Assembly (NCBI GenBank): GCA_027622355.1 | Contig: JAQBZT010000054.1 | Location: forward strand, 1-12,259 | Direction of reading: 5' to 3' | DNA length: 12,259 nt | From: a bacterium | GTDB taxonomy: Bacteria; UBA8248 | In this document: positions 1 to 6,560 of the stretch, piece after piece | How the letters are laid out: every line of letters starts with the position of its first letter | Numbering within the stretch: position 1 is the stretch's first letter | Notes under the pieces: generated by a model | What the model was told of the DNA's origin: nothing | The model's input: only the letters and a program-made list of their open reading frames with translations | The model's database searches: none | Translations under genes and position numbers: made by a program

Positions 1-3
1 GAG

Positions 4-1407
4 ATGTCTGCGTTGGATGATGATCTGACAGCGCTTTTCGATGAAGCCGAAGCCCCGGCACAGGCAGAAGCTGTCGCCGAAGACGATCTGACCACTCTTC
101 TGGATGCAGCGGCGGAGGAGCCCGAAGCGGCGGAAGCGCCCACGCAGGAAGAGCCTGCGGCGGCGGAGTCTCCTTCGGGCGATGACGCCGCCCTCGATGA
201 TCTGTGGGGGGAAGCGATGGCAGAGCAGTCGGCGGGCGAGGCGGCCCAGGTAGCCGGGTCAGATGCGCCCGCACCTGCCGAAGCTTCTGCGGATGATTCG
301 GGAGAGGAGAGCATCGACGATCTGTGGGGCGAGGCTTTCGCGGAACAGGAAGCGTCGCAGGCACAGGAGACTTCGGGCGAGCCGGCGGGTGCAGCGGCTG
401 TTTCCACCGAAAGCGGCAAGGATGACCTCTCCGGTATGTGGGACGAAGCCTTCGCGGAACAAGAGGCCGCGCAAACTGCGATTCGCGAGGGAGTGGTAGC
501 GGATGCTGATGTCCAGGACGCGGAGATTCCGGACGATGATCTGGATCAGTTGTTGGCCGGAGAGGAAGCGGGGGTAGCAGCGCCTGCGGCCGAGGGTGAA
601 GCGCCTGCGGCCGAGGGTTCGGGTGAAGCGTCTGCGGAGGAGCCCGCAGGAGCAGACGAGGGAATTTTGAGCCAGGGAGATCTGGACGATCTGCTTTCCA
701 GTTTCTCCCCCCCTGCCGAGAAAACGGGTAAAGGCGAAGCGACGGTGGCCGATGCGGATCCGGCGGGGAATGTTTCCCCCGACCTGGAAGACTTGCTGGG
801 GGAAAGTGCGCCGGCGCCAGCCACGGCCGACGTTGACGACGAAGAAGAGATAGAGGCGTTTATCCCCGAAGATGGACCGGCACCCGTGGATGATGAAGTC
901 GAAGCGGAGGCGTTTGCAGAGCCCGTGGCCGCAATGGCGGGAGTGGATGCAGAAGATGACGCCGCCCCCGCGGCGATCGGCATGATGTCGCGTTTACTGG
1001 CCGCGCTCGTAGATGTTGGCGTGGTGGGTGTTTTGGAACTCATTTTTGCCGGGGGGACGCATTTCATTGTCGCCCAGGTAGCAGGTTCGGTTTTTTCGAA
1101 TATGGAAGCCCTTGTCCTTGTCCTGGCGCTTGATCTGATGGTGCTGTTTTTACTGTCGTTGCTGTATTCGGTCTATTTCGTTGGTTTGCGAGGGGAGACG
1201 GTGGGCCAGGCGCTGATTGGACTCCGGGTAGTTGATTTGGACGATCGTCCCGTGGGATATATGCAAGCCGTGCTGCGCTACTTCGGCGGACTGGCTGCGA
1301 CGGTCCCCCTGGGATTGGGGCACGTCCTGGTATTCTTGGATAAAAAGGGGCGATCTCTTGGAGATCGCCTGGCTGGGACGAAAGTTGTCGCCAGTGCCGC
1401 TGCCTGA
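4..1407 (+). CDS. RDD-family membrane protein with long acidic, repeat-rich N-terminal region
   Basis: The reading frame gives 467 residues. The C-terminal part (about 328-462) is an RDD domain: it opens with SRLLAALVD (329-337), has hydrophobic segments near 330-356, 366-393 and 423-444, a central GETVGQALIGLRVVD (397-411), and ends with KKGRSLGDRLAGTKVV (447-462), all family hallmarks. RDD proteins are small integral membrane proteins of mostly unknown role. Residues 1-325 are Ala/Glu/Asp/Pro-rich, lack hydrophobic segments and are probably disordered and cytoplasmic. They contain repeated short amphipathic motifs: DDLTALFDEA, DDLTTLLDAA, DDLWGEAMAEQ, DDLWGEAFAEQ, SGMWDEAFAEQ, DDDLDQLLAG, LSQGDLDDLL and LEDLLGES. 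The first motif starts at residue 5 and the frame is open to the window edge, so the true start may lie upstream; ATG 4 is only the first visible Met. The next gene begins 24 nt downstream. The domain call is firm; the function is unknown. Confidence 0.8.
   Translation: MSALDDDLTALFDEAEAPAQAEAVAEDDLTTLLDAAAEEPEAAEAPTQEEPAAAESPSGDDAALDDLWGEAMAEQSAGEAAQVAGSDAPAPAEASADDSGEESIDDLWGEAFAEQEASQAQETSGEPAGAAAVSTESGKDDLSGMWDEAFAEQEAAQTAIREGVVADADVQDAEIPDDDLDQLLAGEEAGVAAPAAEGEAPAAEGSGEASAEEPAGADEGILSQGDLDDLLSSFSPPAEKTGKGEATVADADPAGNVSPDLEDLLGESAPAPATADVDDEEEIEAFIPEDGPAPVDDEVEAEAFAEPVAAMAGVDAEDDAAPAAIGMMSRLLAALVDVGVVGVLELIFAGGTHFIVAQVAGSVFSNMEALVLVLALDLMVLFLLSLLYSVYFVGLRGETVGQALIGLRVVDLDDRPVGYMQAVLRYFGGLAATVPLGLGHVLVFLDKKGRSLGDRLAGTKVVASAAA
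580..618 (+). repeat. 18-bp direct duplication inside the acidic region
   Basis: An 18-base segment at 580-597 is repeated exactly at 601-618, spaced by 3 nt (21-nt period). It encodes two consecutive APAAEG units of the disordered region. It is in frame and looks like simple slippage expansion. Confidence 0.7.
1349..1369. other. Perfect 9-bp inverted repeat inside the RDD coding sequence
   Basis: GGCGATCTC (1349-1357) and GAGATCGCC (1361-1369) are perfect complements around a TTG loop. On the minus strand the hairpin is followed by CC and a run of five T (1342-1346), which has the form of an intrinsic terminator for antisense transcription. It lies in the codons for the conserved GRSLGDRLA segment, so it may be coincidental. 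Confidence 0.45.
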
Positions 1408-1431
1408 AGTTTGCGGGGGACATTCGCTTCC

Positions 1432-3387
1432 ATGTACAACCGTCGATTTCTTCTGACATTCCTGGTTTTTCTTTTCGTTTTCGCGTGGGCAGATGCGGTT
1501 CCCTCGAGCGGACAGCCCCGCCGTCAGCCGGGCGGCGGAACGCCCGTGGACTACCGAAGCGCGCTCTCGATCATCAGCGACAAGCTGCATCAGAAGTTTC
1601 CCCATCTTGAAGGACAGATTGTGGCTGTGAAGGGGGGGGATTTGTATCTCAGCATCAGCGCCAAGGATGGAGCCTCCGAAGGAATCCGTATGAGTATTTA
1701 CAGGAAGGGGGCTCCCTTTAAACATCCGACGACCGGGGCCGTGCTTGGAACCCTGGAAGAGGAAATCGGCGTCGCCAGCGTGGTTGAAGTGCGCGAGAAG
1801 TTTTCGATTGTCCGGATGGTCCGCCTCACGCCGGGCAAAGAACTCGTGCCCCGGGTCGGGGATCTGGCCCGGCTTTCTTCCTCGAAGCTGAGGTTGGCCG
1901 TTTTGCCGTTCAACAATACGACGAAGGAATTTATTAGTTCAGATATCCTGACCCGGGAGCTGGCGAACACTCTTGTGGCCGGCGGCCGTTTCGATGTTTT
2001 TGATGCCGACCGCCTGCAGGTGTGGCTTCTTGAGACGGCGATAGCCGTCGATCAGATTTTGAAGGGAGACAACGCCATCCGCCTGCGGAACCAGATCCGC
2101 GGCGATCTGGCGCTGGAGAACATCATCTCCGAAATTCGCCAGAAGAAGGTGATCACCAGCCGACTTCTTTCCTTGACTACCCGGAAGGAGCTTTTCCGTG
2201 CCGTGACGATCGTGGACGAACTGCCCTTTGAGCAACGTACACCCAAGGAGCAGACCCTTCGGCGTGGCGCCGGCGGCCGGCAGGCGAGAAGGCCCCTTGC
2301 GAATTCGAGTTTTTCCCGGAACCGCCTCGGCGTTCCTGGAGCGCGGGGCAGTGTAAGCAATTTTGTGTTCAACGATGTCACATTTCGCGGCGTGACGATC
2401 GCCGACATTGACAACGACAAGAAGAATGAAATTTTGATCATCACCTCCCACGAACTCATTGCTTACCAGATAAGCGAGGGGCGGATGCGGGAGGTGGCGC
2501 GTTTCGTTGCGGGCGTCTCCAACGACTTCCGGTGGATAGATGCCGCGGACATGAACGGCAACGGCAAGCCGGAAGTGTATATTGCGAATTACCGTTATGG
2601 CTCGTTGCTGTCCATTGTTCTGGAGCCGGACGGAAAAGGGTTCAAGAAACTCGCGGAGGATATGAACGTCTTCTTCCGCCTCATTCGGGTCCGCCGCCCG
2701 GAAGGGGACGGGAAGATTCCCGACAGCGAGGCCTTCCTGCTGCTGGGGCAGGCCCAGGGGACGCACAATCCGCTCGAAGGCCCCATTATGCGCTACCGCT
2801 GGTCGGGGCAGAAGATCTCTCAGGCGGCGCCCTACACCCTTCCTCCGAATGTGACCATTCTCGGATTCGGGCTGGCCGACTTTTTGGGGAGCGGTTCGTT
2901 CGATGTCGTCGAGAAAGGAGACGACGACAAGATGAGAGTTTACTCCCGGCGGGGTTCCGTCCGGTACACGAGTTCGGAAACCTACGGCGGTTCTGTCCAG
3001 AAGGAATACTACGACCCCGGGCAAATCGGACAGAGTCGGGCGGCCGACGAAGGCGCACCGATATTCCAGATCCGCTCGCGCATTCTGTACGAGGATGTGG
3101 ACGGGGACGGTGTTCGCGAGGTTCTCGTCATCAAGAACGAGTACGGTGCCTCGCGCATCGCACCCGGTCTCGGAGTATCCGGCGGGCAGGTGATCAGTCT
3201 GATCTGGGACGGCAGCGGGCTGTCCGAGATATGGCGCGCCCGGAAGACCGATTCGGGTGTTGCCGACTTCGCGTTCGGCGATGCGGACAACGATGGTTCC
3301 AACGATCTGGTCATCGTCAATGCCAATTCGAGCGCCGGGAGCGGGAGCGTTCAAAGCCATATCTTCATCTATAAGTTGAGAAGGTAA
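1432..3387 (+). CDS. Exported FG-GAP/VCBS-repeat protein with FlgT-like and TolB-like N-terminal regions
   Basis: I choose ATG 1432 (651 residues): it opens with an MYNRR n-region and a strong hydrophobic core (6-19), ending in the signal-peptidase motif A20-D21-A22. A GGGGGA stretch lies 11 nt upstream. An upstream TTG at 1411 would only add seven residues before the signal peptide. About residues 41-138 resemble the FlgT C-terminal fold (GQIVAVKGGDLYLSI, then TGAVLGTLEEEIG). About 153-262 resemble the TolB N-terminal/CsgG-like fold (LAVLPFNN, then GRFDVFDADRL). The rest holds five FG-GAP-type calcium loops: DIDNDKKNE near 325, DMNGNGKPE near 373, DFLGSGSFD near 483, DVDGDGVRE near 555 and DADNDGSND near 617. 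These predict a beta-propeller in the periplasm or at the cell surface. The gene follows the RDD gene by 24 nt and is probably cotranscribed. The exact role is unknown, possibly a binding or scaffold protein. Confidence 0.82.
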   Translation: MYNRRFLLTFLVFLFVFAWADAVPSSGQPRRQPGGGTPVDYRSALSIISDKLHQKFPHLEGQIVAVKGGDLYLSISAKDGASEGIRMSIYRKGAPFKHPTTGAVLGTLEEEIGVASVVEVREKFSIVRMVRLTPGKELVPRVGDLARLSSSKLRLAVLPFNNTTKEFISSDILTRELANTLVAGGRFDVFDADRLQVWLLETAIAVDQILKGDNAIRLRNQIRGDLALENIISEIRQKKVITSRLLSLTTRKELFRAVTIVDELPFEQRTPKEQTLRRGAGGRQARRPLANSSFSRNRLGVPGARGSVSNFVFNDVTFRGVTIADIDNDKKNEILIITSHELIAYQISEGRMREVARFVAGVSNDFRWIDAADMNGNGKPEVYIANYRYGSLLSIVLEPDGKGFKKLAEDMNVFFRLIRVRRPEGDGKIPDSEAFLLLGQAQGTHNPLEGPIMRYRWSGQKISQAAPYTLPPNVTILGFGLADFLGSGSFDVVEKGDDDKMRVYSRRGSVRYTSSETYGGSVQKEYYDPGQIGQSRAADEGAPIFQIRSRILYEDVDGDGVREVLVIKNEYGASRIAPGLGVSGGQVISLIWDGSGLSEIWRARKTDSGVADFAFGDADNDGSNDLVIVNANSSAGSGSVQSHIFIYKLRR

Positions 3388-3543
3388 GGAAAAAGCGGGC
3401 GGAATCGGGTGTGACCCGATCGTCCGCACCGCCGGGGAAGGGCTGGAGCCCGGGAGCGGGCCATGCTCGGGGAAAAGTCTTTTCCTACTGAAATCATTGG
3501 ATTTATGGGGCACCCCGGCCTCGATTTCCGCCTGCCTTGTTGG
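3388..3543. other. Intergenic region with several hairpins, no gene recognised
   Basis: I see no convincing coding sequence here. Besides the large hairpin at 3395-3427, it contains GGGC/GCCC at 3440-3451, or alternatively a CCC-GAGC/GCTC-GGG stem at 3449-3472. It also has a GGAAAA-GTC-TTTTCC inverted repeat at 3471-3485 and a GGGG-CA-CCCC palindrome near 3507-3516. I recognise no known RNA family. Confidence 0.4.
3395..3427 (-). terminator. Strong hairpin after the FG-GAP gene; T-run is on the minus-strand side
   Basis: GCGGGCG (3395-3401) pairs with CGTCCGC (3421-3427, one G-U), and ATCGGGT (3404-3410) pairs with ACCCGAT (3414-3420) around a GTG loop. A two-base bulge (3402-3403) separates the stems. 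It begins 8 nt after the upstream stop codon, so it may end or protect that + strand transcript, but no T-run follows on the + strand. A run of five T follows when read on the minus strand (complement of 3390-3394), so as a classical intrinsic terminator it faces minus-strand transcription. Confidence 0.45.
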
Positions 3544-3572
3544 TTGACACCCCCACGGACGATGGATACCCT
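3544..3572 (+). promoter_or_regulatory. Possible sigma-70 promoter upstream of the aminotransferase-serA operon
   Basis: A perfect TTGACA -35 (3544-3549) is followed after 17 nt by TACCCT (3567-3572), which keeps the three most conserved -10 positions. Transcription would start near 3579, leaving a leader of about 230 nt before the aminotransferase. The -10 is poor and GC-rich sequence yields chance matches, so this is tentative. Confidence 0.35.
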
Positions 3573-3573
3573 G

Positions 3574-3665
3574 CCCCTCGCTCGGAGTTGAGCCGGGCAG
3601 AGTGGTTTTTAACCTTCTTCCACCTGGCCTCATCCGGCATCGGTACTCTGCGGATGGGCGAGGGG
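3574..3665 (+). promoter_or_regulatory. Structured leader RNA candidate, possibly the sensing part of an attenuator
   Basis: Several perfect pairings nest here: CCCCTCGC (3574-3581) with GCGAGGGG (3658-3665), and GCAGAGT (3597-3603) with ACTCTGC (3645-3651). Inside these are GGTT/AACC (3604-3607 with 3611-3614) and an ACC/GGT plus GCC/GGC arm (3622-3644). An alternative hairpin pairs CTGCCC (3571-3576) with GGGCAG (3595-3600). The outer stem would be partly lost if transcription begins at 3579, so either the start is upstream or only the inner stems form. I see no glycine, SAM, cobalamin or T-box signature. Confidence 0.35.
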
Positions 3666-3685
3666 ATCGGCCGCGAGTTGATTCC

Positions 3686-3709
3686 ATGAAAGACCATCCC
3701 ATCTCCTAG
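3686..3709 (+). CDS. Possible 7-codon leader peptide (MKDHPIS)
   Basis: ATG at 3686 opens a seven-codon frame, Met-Lys-Asp-His-Pro-Ile-Ser, ending in TAG at 3707-3709, 17 nt before the terminator stem. Its CCC-ATC-TCC codons (3698-3706) are the same bases that can form the antiterminator. It carries one His and one Ser codon, matching pathways downstream, but leader peptides usually have runs of such codons. Only a weak GAG lies 8 nt upstream as a ribosome site. It may be coincidence. Confidence 0.2.
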   Translation: MKDHPIS

Positions 3710-3737
3710 AATCCGAGCCCGTTATTTTGGAGAAGGG
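3698..3737 (+). promoter_or_regulatory. Antiterminator pairing candidate
   Basis: CCCATCTCC (3698-3706) can pair with GGAGAAGGG (3729-3737), eight of nine positions with one A-A mismatch. This would consume the 5' arm of the terminator at 3727-3762, so the two structures exclude each other. The same CCATCC/CCCATC bases (3694-3703) can pair perfectly over six bases with GGATGGG at 3652-3658, giving a possible anti-antiterminator. Confidence 0.4.
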
Positions 3738-3762
3738 AGGGCGACCCTTCTCTGACCTTTTT
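3727..3762 (+). terminator. Intrinsic terminator in the leader of the aminotransferase-serA operon
   Basis: A perfect eight-pair GAGAAGGG/CCCTTCTC stem (3730-3737 with 3745-3752) is extended by three pairs including two wobbles (3727-3729 with 3753-3755). It has a seven-base loop, and a run of five T at 3758-3762 follows the stem by two bases. It sits 45 nt before the aminotransferase start and more than 330 nt after the previous gene. It therefore more likely ends a leader or small RNA, or acts as an attenuator, than terminates the FG-GAP gene. Confidence 0.7.
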
Positions 3763-3772
3763 AGAATTCTGG

Positions 3773-3802
3773 TCGTCCGGTATGCCCCGGACGGAATGAG
3801 GA
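3773..3802 (+). promoter_or_regulatory. Hairpin followed by the ribosome binding site that sets the aminotransferase start
   Basis: GTCCGG (3775-3780) pairs perfectly with CCGGAC (3787-3792), extended by C-G and a T-G wobble, ending four bases before a GAGGA Shine-Dalgarno at 3798-3802. That motif lies five bases before ATG 3808 and selects it over ATG 3796 or the TTG at 3727 inside the terminator. Confidence 0.5.
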
Positions 3803-3807
3803 ACGTT

Positions 3808-4947
3808 ATGCGCAAGTACCATTTGCTTGCTCCGGGACCGACGCAGGTCCCCCCCGAGGTTCTCGAGGCCCTGGCCCGGCCCCTTCTCCACCACCGGACG
3901 GAGGAGTTTGAGGCGGTTTTCGCCGAGGTGCGCAAGGGTCTTTCCTGGCTTTACCAGGTAGAAGGAGATGTCATCACGCTGGCCGCTTCGGGCACCGGCG
4001 GGATGGAGGCGGCGGTGGCGAATCTCCTCTCTCCCGGCGAGCGGGTGCTGGTCATCCAGGGTGGAAAGTTCGGCGAGCGATGGGGGGAGATCGCCCGGGC
4101 CTTCGGAATGGACACGGATGTGATGGAGGTGGAGGAGGGCCGCTCGGCCGATGTCGGGGAGGTGGAGCGCCGCCTCTCGGGAGGAAAATACCGGGCCCTT
4201 CTCGTGCAGGCGAGCGAGACCTCAACGGGCGCCAAGCACGACATCGAGAAGATCGCGGCGGCGGCCAGGCGTGCATCGCCCGATACGCTTCTCATCGTGG
4301 ATGCCATTACCGCCCTCGGGGTATACGACATCCGTCCGGACGAATGGGGGCTGGACGCGGTGGTGACCGGCAGCCAGAAGTCCCTCATGCTTCCGCCGGG
4401 GCTGGCCTTCATCTGGCTGAGCAATCGGGCCTGGGATGCGGCCGAGGCGGCGGCGTCGCCCCGGTATTATTTTGATTTGCGGGCCGAGCGGAAGAGCCAG
4501 GCGAAAAACACCACGGCCTGGACGCCCGCCATCTCCCTCATCGCCGGGCTTCAGGTTTCCCTCCGGATGATGCAGGAGGAAGGGCGCGCGGCCGTTTATG
4601 CCCGCCACGCTCGCCTGTCGGCCGGGACGTGCGCGGCGGTCGAGGCCATGGGCCTGGAAATCTTCCCGCGCGATCTGCGGAGCGAAGCTGTGACGGCTGT
4701 CCGGGTGCCGGAGGGTGTAGATGGAAAGGCGATCCCCCGGACCATGCAGAGCGGCCACGGTGTCACCATCGCCGGCGGGCAGGGCGGCCTCAGCGGAAAG
4801 ATTTTCCGGATCGGCCATCTGGGCTATGTGGATGAGTCCGACATCCTGGTGGCCGTGGGCGCGCTGGAAGAGACGCTGGCCGAACTGGGATACCATTTGA
4901 AAAAGGGATCCGGATTGACCGCGGCCCAGGAGATTTTTTCGAAATGA
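3808..4947 (+). CDS. Class V PLP-dependent aminotransferase (serine/alanine-glyoxylate aminotransferase family), probable phosphoserine transaminase
   Basis: The protein has 379 residues, the normal length of the family. It begins MRKYHLLAPGPTQVPPEV, the typical N-terminus. SGTGGMEA (61-68) is the cofactor-phosphate region, D165 (LLIVDAITA) contacts the pyridine nitrogen, and K191 in TGSQKSLMLPPGL is the Schiff-base lysine. R334 in FRIGHLGY is the expected substrate-carboxylate arginine. Such enzymes move amino groups between serine, alanine or phosphoserine and 2-oxo acids in the cytoplasm. Its stop overlaps the serA start by four bases (ATGA) and no serC is visible, so I infer it converts 3-phosphohydroxypyruvate to phosphoserine with glutamate as donor. 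A serine-glyoxylate or alanine-glyoxylate activity cannot be excluded from sequence. Family assignment is firm; substrate is inferred from context. The leader upstream carries a terminator and may regulate it. Confidence 0.9.
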   Translation: MRKYHLLAPGPTQVPPEVLEALARPLLHHRTEEFEAVFAEVRKGLSWLYQVEGDVITLAASGTGGMEAAVANLLSPGERVLVIQGGKFGERWGEIARAFGMDTDVMEVEEGRSADVGEVERRLSGGKYRALLVQASETSTGAKHDIEKIAAAARRASPDTLLIVDAITALGVYDIRPDEWGLDAVVTGSQKSLMLPPGLAFIWLSNRAWDAAEAAASPRYYFDLRAERKSQAKNTTAWTPAISLIAGLQVSLRMMQEEGRAAVYARHARLSAGTCAAVEAMGLEIFPRDLRSEAVTAVRVPEGVDGKAIPRTMQSGHGVTIAGGQGGLSGKIFRIGHLGYVDESDILVAVGALEETLAELGYHLKKGSGLTAAQEIFSK

Positions 4948-6560
4948 CGGAAAGCTACCGCGTGCTGATCGCCGAACCCCTCTCGCCCAGGGCCCAGGAA
5001 ATATTGACCTCTGCCGCCGGCTTCGAGGTTCTGAATCAGCCCGGCATCGGCCGGGAAGAACTCATTGCCAGCATGAAGAGCGTGGACGCGCTCATTGTCC
5101 GCAGCGCGACCCAGGTGGACGAGGAGGTTCTGAAGGCGGGCGAGCAGTTGAAGGTGGTGGCCCGCGCCGTGATCGGCGTGGACAACATTGATCTTGAAAG
5201 CGCAAGCCGGCAGGGCATCCTCGTGATCAACGCCCCGGACGGGAACGTCATTACCACCGCCGAGCACACCATCGCCCTGATCTTCTCGCTGGCGAGAAAG
5301 ATTCCGGCGGCGGTCACCTCGGTCAAGTCCGGCAAGTGGGAGCGTTCCCGTTTCGTCGGCGGCGAGATTTTCTCGAAGATACTCGGGGTAGTGGGCCTCG
5401 GCCGGATCGGCTCCACCGTGGCGCGGCTCGCCAAGGACATCGGGATGAGCGTCATCGCCTACGATCCGTTCATCTCGGCGGAGGCGGCCTCCAGCCGCGG
5501 TGTCAAGCTGGTGAGCTTCGATGAGCTGCTCGCCCAGTCCGATTACATCACCCTGCATGTGCCGGTGACCGCCGAAACGCGCCACCTGATCGGGCGCGAA
5601 GAGATCGAGAAGATGAAAGAGGGGGTTCGCCTGATCAACTGCGCGCGCGGCGGGCTGCTGGATGAGGCGGCCGTGGCCGAAGCCATGGACGAAGGGAAGA
5701 TCGCCGGGGTGGCGCTGGATGTATACGAAGTCGAACCCCCGGGCAAGGAGAGCCCGCTCGTTTTTCGCGATGAGGTGGTCTGCACCCCTCACCTCGGCGC
5801 CTCGACCGAGGAGGCGCAGGAGAACGTGGCCACCAGCGTGGCGCGCCAGATTGTGGACTATCTGTCCGAGGGCATCGTCACCCACGCGGTCAACCTGCCC
5901 TCCCTCACACCCGAGGAACTGGAGCGGCTGGGGCCCTACATCGATCTCGCCGAGCGGCTCGGGAGCTTTCTCGCGCAGCTGGCGAGCGGCGGGGTGCAGC
6001 GGCTCCAGGTGATTTATGGCGGACCGCTGGAGAACCCGATGGGTCCCCTGACGGCGGCCGCGCTCAAAGGGGTGATGAGCCACTTCCTCAGTGGCGCGCG
6101 GGTGAATCTCGTCAACGCTCTCCTTCTGGCCAAGGAGCGCGGGATCGAGGTGGATACGACGAAGCGCAGCGAGATGCCCGTGTATACGGATCTGATCGAG
6201 ATCAAGGTATGGACCGGGGAGGGTGAACGCTCCGTCGCCGGTACGTTCGTCCGCACCGGAGAGCCGCGCATCGTCCTGATCGATGATTTGGCGGTAGATG
6301 CCGTGCCGGAAGGGTTTATGCTGGTGTTCAAGAACGACGATCAGCCGGGTATGATCGGCACGATCGGGACATTGCTGGGAAATCACAAAGTCAATATCGC
6401 CGGCATGCAGCTCGGCCGACAGAAAAAAAAGGGACGGGCGGTGGCTATTTTGAATCTCGATGATCCGATCCCCGACGATGTGCTCGATGAGCTTCGGTCG
6501 GTGCCGAACATTTATGATGTGAAATTGGTGCGCGTGCAGAAAAACGATGGAAACAATTGA
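4944..6560 (+). CDS. serA: D-3-phosphoglycerate dehydrogenase
   Basis: This enzyme catalyses the first committed step of serine synthesis: NAD-dependent oxidation of 3-phosphoglycerate to 3-phosphohydroxypyruvate. The 538 residues match the long bacterial form. In order there is a substrate-binding half with VDNID near 79-83, and the nucleotide fold GLGRIG (151-156) with acidic D174. The catalytic set is R235 (NCARGG), E264 (VEPP) and H283 (TPHLGAST). An intervening ASB-type domain follows at about 320-450. A C-terminal ACT domain (about 458-531) contains NDDQPGMIGTIG and VNIAGMQLGR, the region that gives serine feedback inhibition in many homologues. One oddity is RAVIGVDN (74-81), where most relatives have RAG followed by V, T or I. 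Start ATG overlaps the aminotransferase stop by four bases; the stop codon shares one base with the hisZ ATG (TGATG). Confidence 0.96.
   Translation: MTESYRVLIAEPLSPRAQEILTSAAGFEVLNQPGIGREELIASMKSVDALIVRSATQVDEEVLKAGEQLKVVARAVIGVDNIDLESASRQGILVINAPDGNVITTAEHTIALIFSLARKIPAAVTSVKSGKWERSRFVGGEIFSKILGVVGLGRIGSTVARLAKDIGMSVIAYDPFISAEAASSRGVKLVSFDELLAQSDYITLHVPVTAETRHLIGREEIEKMKEGVRLINCARGGLLDEAAVAEAMDEGKIAGVALDVYEVEPPGKESPLVFRDEVVCTPHLGASTEEAQENVATSVARQIVDYLSEGIVTHAVNLPSLTPEELERLGPYIDLAERLGSFLAQLASGGVQRLQVIYGGPLENPMGPLTAAALKGVMSHFLSGARVNLVNALLLAKERGIEVDTTKRSEMPVYTDLIEIKVWTGEGERSVAGTFVRTGEPRIVLIDDLAVDAVPEGFMLVFKNDDQPGMIGTIGTLLGNHKVNIAGMQLGRQKKKGRAVAILNLDDPIPDDVLDELRSVPNIYDVKLVRVQKNDGNN

Noticed and set aside
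1939..3702. Long minus-strand open frame (587 codons) opposite the FG-GAP gene and spacer
   Set aside because: It mirrors the codon structure of a well-supported plus-strand gene, has no recognisable domain and is the usual antisense artefact of high-GC DNA.
3727..3807. Upstream TTG or ATG 3796 as start of the aminotransferase
   Set aside because: The TTG lies inside the terminator stem and lacks homology; ATG 3796 lacks a well-spaced ribosome site, whereas ATG 3808 has GAGGA and the family N-terminus.
3388..3807. tmRNA, RNase P RNA, SRP RNA, 6S RNA, T-box or glycine riboswitch in the spacer
   Set aside because: I looked on both strands for their diagnostic sequences and found none. The ~180-nt length from possible promoter to terminator resembles 6S RNA, but no convincing central-bubble rod structure was seen.
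4824..6386. Minus-strand open frame of 520 codons opposite serA
   Set aside because: SerA is unambiguous on the plus strand; the antisense protein is Gly/His/Asp-rich without family features.
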